From NCBI GenBank assembly GCA_015485245.1, contig WFTY01000213.1:1-9381 (forward strand): DNA of 9,381 bases, given 5' to 3'. Origin of the DNA: Anaerolineales bacterium. GTDB lineage: Bacteria > Chloroflexota > Anaerolineae > Anaerolineales > UBA11858. The translations under genes and the position numbers were made by a program. Below the pieces are notes generated by a model. That model worked only from the letters and a program-made list of their open reading frames with translations, was not told the origin of the DNA and ran no database searches. Positions 6,240 to 9,381 of this stretch are shown here, piece after piece; position 1 is the stretch's first letter; the number at the start of each line of letters is the position of its first letter.

Positions 6240-6271
6240 CATCTGACCCGACGGACGAAAAGGAGCACACG

Positions 6272-7207
6272 ATGATTGAAGTCGCCATTATGATCGAAGG
6301 GCAAAACGGCCTGACGTGGGAACGCTGGCAGCGCATCGCGCGCGCCGTGGAAGACCTGGGCTACGCGGGCCTGTACCGCTCAGATCACTACACCAACGCC
6401 ACTCCGCCGGATAAAGAATCCCTGGAGCTGTGGACCTCGCTGACCTGGCTGGCAAGCCACACCCGGCGCATTGAATTCGGCCCGCTGGTCACGCCGATGT
6501 CCTTCCGCAACCCGACGATGACGGCTCGCATGGCCGCGGCGGTGGACGACCTCTCCGGCGGGCGACTGACCCTGGGGGTGGGCGCTGGATGGCAGGAACG
6601 CGAGCACACCAATTACGGCTGGGAGTTACTCGATATCCCCCAGCGGTTTCAACGCTTTGAGGAAGCCCTAGAAATCCTCATCCGCCTGCTGCGCAGCGAC
6701 ACGCCCGTCGATTTTACGGGACGTTACTATCGCATCCAGGATGCCATCTTGCTGCCGCGGCCGCAGCGCCCCGGCGGGCCGCCCATCCTGATCGGCGGCA
6801 ACGGGCGCAAACGCACGCTACCATTGGCGGCGTGCTACGCCGACGAGTGGAACGCCATTTATCTGCCGGCGGAGAAGTTTGGCGCCCTGAACGCCGAACT
6901 GAACGCCCTGCTCGAAGCCGAAGGGCGCGACCCTGCAACAGTGCGCCGCTCGATGATGACCGGGGTCGAGTTCGGGCGCGACAAAGCGGAGGTCAAACGC
7001 AAAGTCAAGGCGCGCACCGAAGGCAAACTCACCCCCAAAGAGCTGCACGCCCGCGGGCTACTGGTCGGCACGGCGAACGAGATCGTCGCGCAACTCGGCG
7101 AGCTGGCCGAGGCCGGCCTGCAACGGGTGATGCTGCAATGGCTCAACCTGGACGACGTGGACGGGCTGGAGGCGCTGGCCGCGGGTGTGCTACCGCAGTT
7201 AACATGA
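6272..7207 (+). CDS. Luciferase-like (LLM class) flavin/F420-dependent oxidoreductase
   Basis: This 311-aa cytoplasmic TIM-barrel enzyme is of the bacterial luciferase-like family (PF00296). Such enzymes use FMN or coenzyme F420 for redox reactions on varied substrates. The chain begins MIEVAIMIEGQNGLTWERWQ. Typical elements follow: LGYAGLYRSDHY (29-40), RIEFGPLVTPMSFRNPTM (66-83), the barrel motif LSGGRLTLGVGAGWQEREH (94-112), RPGGPPILIGGNGRKRTLPLAACYADEWN (166-194) and a C-terminal helix pair. The GAGWQEREH and IGGNG elements match the F420-type subgroup (Rv1855c-like). The cofactor is an inference, since no F420 synthesis gene is in view. Length is normal. ATG 6272 has a strong AAAAGGAG site. 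It is transcribed divergently from the sulfurtransferase gene and is followed by a 90-bp gap. The substrate is unknown. Confidence 0.92.
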   Translation: MIEVAIMIEGQNGLTWERWQRIARAVEDLGYAGLYRSDHYTNATPPDKESLELWTSLTWLASHTRRIEFGPLVTPMSFRNPTMTARMAAAVDDLSGGRLTLGVGAGWQEREHTNYGWELLDIPQRFQRFEEALEILIRLLRSDTPVDFTGRYYRIQDAILLPRPQRPGGPPILIGGNGRKRTLPLAACYADEWNAIYLPAEKFGALNAELNALLEAEGRDPATVRRSMMTGVEFGRDKAEVKRKVKARTEGKLTPKELHARGLLVGTANEIVAQLGELAEAGLQRVMLQWLNLDDVDGLEALAAGVLPQLT

Positions 7208-7297
7208 TAGAAAACGCTTTGAGCGCAACCGTTTGAGGAAATCTGCGTACATGGTCTTGAGAATCCCATTCATTTCATTGAGATGAGGAGGAACAAG

Positions 7298-8590
7298 ATG
7301 TTTACAAGAAAACCAATCCTGCGCTGGACGTTTGTGCTCATATTGAGCCTGAGCCTAGCGTTTGCGCTGACCGACCAGGCTCGCGCCTTCGAGCTGGACG
7401 ACGATGGGAACATCCCGGCGAATGAGGTGATCGACGACGATGTCTTCATCGGGGGGCAAACGGTGGTGATCGACGGCACGGTCAACGGCGACGTATTCGC
7501 TTTCGGACAATCGGTGACGGTCAACGGCACGATCAACGGCAGCCTGTTCGCCGGGGCGCAATTCATCGTGATTAACGGGGAAGTCAACGGCAGCGTGTAC
7601 GGCGGCTCCAACAGCATAGAGATCGCCTCCGGGAGCGCGATCAGCCGCAACGTTTATTACATGGGCTATTCGCTACGCCTCGCCGAGGGAGCTTCCCTGG
7701 GCCGCGATCTGGCCTTCATGGGGTATCAAGCCCTGCTGCAAGGGAATGTAGGTCGCAATGTGCACGTCGCTGGCGGCGCCTTGGAGATCAGCGGGGCAAT
7801 CGGCGGCGATGTCAAAGCTAACATCGCCGCGCCCAACGAAGCGAACACGCCCATGCCCTACGCCGCCCCCGGCGCGCCGACGCCGATCAGCCCGGGCATT
7901 CACATTCGCGAGGGCGCCGAGATCGGCGGTGTGGTGGAATATACCAGCCCAATTGAGCAGAGCGAGGGCATCGCCGTTCAGCCCGACGGCGGCGTGATCT
8001 ATCACCAGCTGGTCACAGAAGAAGGCCGGGGAAAGATCACCCCCGCGATCCGCACCGGGTTGTGGGCGCTGGATCGTCTGCGCGAGCTGGTCTCGCTGCT
8101 GGTACTGGGCGCGCTGGCGCTGTGGAAACTACCCGAGCTGTTCAACCGCGTCAAACGCACCGTCGCGGAGCAGCCCATCCCCTCGCTCGGCTGGGGTTTT
8201 ATGATCATCCTGGTCGGCTATCTCGGCGCGGCGCTCCTCGCCGGCATCCTGCTGGCAGTTGTGCTCTTCCTCGGTGCGCTCACGCTGGGCAAGTTGGGCG
8301 GCGCGGCCGCCAGCATCGGATTCAGCAGCCTGACGCTGACGCTAGCCGTGTTCAGTCTGCTGGTGGGTTTTGGCTCCAAGCTGGTGTTGGCCGCCTGGAG
8401 CGGGGAATGGCTGCTGAACAAGGTCGCTGCCAGCAAAGAACTCAGCCCGTTCTGGGCGCTCGCGCTGGGCGTGCTGCTCTACGCGCTGCTGCACGGCATC
8501 CCCTACCTGGGCGGCGTGATCGCCGCGGTGGTGACGTTGATGGGCACAGGCGCTATGTGGCTGACTTACCGAGAGGCGCGCGCTGTTTAG
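7298..8590 (+). CDS. Exported bactofilin-like beta-helix protein with C-terminal membrane domain
   Basis: This 430-aa protein combines three parts. Residues 1-30 form a signal peptide: basic RKPILRW, a hydrophobic core LILSLSLAFAL, and an ARA cleavage site after Ala30. Residues 48-170 form about seven rungs of 17-19 residues, such as DVFAFGQSVTVNGTING and SLFAGAQFIVINGEVNG, the pattern of the bactofilin/polymer-forming cytoskeletal fold (COG1664, DUF583). A proline-rich linker (about 180-200) and one more possible rung lead to a C-terminal domain with hydrophobic segments at about 262-278, 298-328, 335-366 and 384-422. The topology inferred is an extracytoplasmic beta-helix tethered to the membrane, unlike classical cytoplasmic bactofilins. 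I chose ATG 7298 because AGGAGG (7286-7291) lies six bases upstream; an in-frame ATG at 7283 overlaps that site. PspC follows 42 bp later, probably in the same operon. Function is unknown; an envelope scaffold or sensor is plausible. Confidence 0.85.
   Translation: MFTRKPILRWTFVLILSLSLAFALTDQARAFELDDDGNIPANEVIDDDVFIGGQTVVIDGTVNGDVFAFGQSVTVNGTINGSLFAGAQFIVINGEVNGSVYGGSNSIEIASGSAISRNVYYMGYSLRLAEGASLGRDLAFMGYQALLQGNVGRNVHVAGGALEISGAIGGDVKANIAAPNEANTPMPYAAPGAPTPISPGIHIREGAEIGGVVEYTSPIEQSEGIAVQPDGGVIYHQLVTEEGRGKITPAIRTGLWALDRLRELVSLLVLGALALWKLPELFNRVKRTVAEQPIPSLGWGFMIILVGYLGAALLAGILLAVVLFLGALTLGKLGGAAASIGFSSLTLTLAVFSLLVGFGSKLVLAAWSGEWLLNKVAASKELSPFWALALGVLLYALLHGIPYLGGVIAAVVTLMGTGAMWLTYREARAV
7439..7807 (+). 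repeat. Tandem 51-nt coding repeats (beta-helix rungs)
   Basis: The rungs of the bactofilin-like protein show up at DNA level as a 51-nt period, clearest over the first three copies. TCAACGGC recurs at 7482, 7533 and 7584, an exact 51-base spacing, with a similar half-copy between them (TCAACGGC at 7521). Later rungs drift to 17-19 codons and are recognisable only in the protein. This fits old duplication under structural selection. Confidence 0.7.
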
Positions 8591-8632
8591 GTCGCCGCCC
8601 TGCTGACTGAGTAACCCTCACCAGGAGAGAAA

Positions 8633-8827
8633 ATGACTCCTCTAAAAAACAAACTGCGCCGCTCACGCCGCGACCGCGTGGTCGCTGGCGTGTGCGGCGG
8701 CCTGGCCGAATTCTTCGGCATCAATGTGTTCTGGTTTCGCCTGGCTTTCCTGATCGCCCTGATCCCCGGCGGCATCCCCGGCCTGGTGCCCTACCTCATC
8801 CTGTGGGTCGCCATCCCCTCCGAGTAA
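8633..8827 (+). CDS. Small PspC-domain membrane protein
   Basis: This 64-aa protein consists almost entirely of a PspC domain (PF04024). It has a basic start (KNKLRRSRRDR), the signature RVVAGVCGGLAEFFGIN at residues 15-31, then one long or two short hydrophobic segments (about 35-61) ending in ILWVAIPSE. PspC proteins sit in the inner membrane. In enterobacteria PspC takes part in the phage-shock envelope stress response; stand-alone short PspC proteins are common elsewhere and mostly uncharacterised. ATG 8633 has AGGAG seven bases upstream. It follows the bactofilin-like gene by 42 bp, suggesting an envelope-related operon. It converges on the histidine kinase gene with only 16 bp between stop codons. 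No pspA, pspF or toast_rack partner is visible. Confidence 0.92.
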   Translation: MTPLKNKLRRSRRDRVVAGVCGGLAEFFGINVFWFRLAFLIALIPGGIPGLVPYLILWVAIPSE

Positions 8828-8843
8828 GGATGGGACGGCTTCA

Positions 8844-9381
8844 TCAATCGCTGAGGGGCAACACCACGTGGAAAGTGCTCCCCGGCAACTTCTCCTCGTC
8901 ATAGCCGGGACTTTCGACCCACACCTTGCCCCCATGCGCCTGCACCACCCCCCGGACGATCGCCAACCCCAAACCCGGCCCGCCGCCTTTGAACTTGGTC
9001 TTGCCCGAGGAGTGCAAATCGACATCACCGATCTGGTAAAACTTGGTAAAAATCAGCTCGTGATAACGCGGGTCGATGCCGATACCCGTATCGCGCACCG
9101 TCACCTCCACGCCTCCCTGGGGGAAACGCTCATCCCCTGGAGGAATGAGTTGCCCGTTTAAGAAGATCTCGCCGCCATCGGGGGTGTATTTAACGGCGTT
9201 GTTCACTAACTGGTAAAACACCTTTTGCAAAGCCTGTGGGTCGCCGTGAACCAGAGGGAGATCGGCGATCCGCTGGTCAAAGCGCAACCGCTGCTGCCGC
9301 TCGCGGAACACCGTGGCGTAGCGCTGACAGACCTTGCGCAGCAGCGGTTCCAGCTTCAAGGGCTGCGCCAGGATGGAAAGC
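8844..9381 (-). CDS. Sensor histidine kinase, C-terminal catalytic part (5' end outside the window)
   Basis: The visible 178 residues hold the HATPase_c catalytic domain of a two-component sensor kinase. The frame is open to the right edge (reading LSILAQPLKLEPLL), so the gene begins beyond 9381. Motifs in order are the N box with GDPQALQKVFYQLVNNAVKYTPDGG, the G1 box DTGIGID, the F box FTKFYQ, and the G2 box GGGPGLGLAIV after a short lid (HSSGKTKFK). The end, HGGKVWVESPG...GSTFHVVLPLSD, is typical. The phosphoacceptor histidine, any PAS or GAF sensing domain, and any membrane segments lie outside the window, so the signal is unknown. The ORF could be split at an internal TTG (9359), but the N-box context shows that this is mid-protein. 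No response regulator is present here. It converges on pspC. Confidence 0.92.
   Translation of the reverse strand, partial: LSILAQPLKLEPLLRKVCQRYATVFRERQQRLRFDQRIADLPLVHGDPQALQKVFYQLVNNAVKYTPDGGEIFLNGQLIPPGDERFPQGGVEVTVRDTGIGIDPRYHELIFTKFYQIGDVDLHSSGKTKFKGGGPGLGLAIVRGVVQAHGGKVWVESPGYDEEKLPGSTFHVVLPLSD

Noticed and set aside
7439..7807. Regularly spaced short repeats considered as a CRISPR-like array
   Set aside because: The 51-nt period is in frame, encodes beta-helix rungs, and lies wholly within a signal-peptide-bearing gene; the repeats are degenerate and not direct copies separated by unique spacers.

Overview
The window is GC-rich, densely coded bacterial chromosome. It holds eleven protein-coding genes, two of them cut by the window edges, with no RNA gene, CRISPR array, transposase, phage gene or other sign of a mobile element. 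The gene mix points to a member of the Chloroflexota, probably Anaerolineae-like. The clues are a PiT transporter with a DUF47 partner, a luciferase-like F420-type oxidoreductase, a YwiC-like protein, an exported bactofilin-like protein beside PspC, and a histidine kinase ending in a GKTKFKGGGPGLGL-type ATP lid. This assignment is an inference from protein style; no marker in the window settles it.

Layout from left to right. (1) The 3' end of an elongation factor G type gene, followed by a GC-rich hairpin. (2) A two-gene phosphate uptake operon on the + strand: a DUF47/PhoU-like regulator, then a PiT transporter. (3) A convergent two-gene unit on the - strand (a 140-aa orphan protein, then YwiC-like) with its own well-formed promoter; its last stop codon overlaps the PiT stop codon in one TTAA. 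(4) A - strand cluster read from about 6205 down to 3553: a mercaptopyruvate-type sulfurtransferase, RNA 3'-phosphate cyclase (RtcA) and a six-helix membrane protein of unknown function. A 10-bp inverted repeat sits on the rtcA stop codon. (5) A 66-bp divergent promoter region, then a luciferase-like oxidoreductase on the + strand. (6) A + strand pair: a secreted, membrane-anchored bactofilin-like beta-helix protein, then a 64-aa PspC-domain protein. (7) The 3' part of a sensor histidine kinase, convergent with PspC.

Working together: the DUF47/PiT pair is a recognised phosphate uptake and control arrangement. The bactofilin-like/PspC pair looks like an envelope module. The sulfurtransferase, RtcA and membrane protein are probably co-transcribed but have no obvious shared pathway. 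I see no clear new defence or mobile system. The best second-look items are the compact divergent promoter with leaderless geometry, the exported bactofilin-like protein, the orphan proteins next to YwiC and RtcA, and the hairpin after rtcA.
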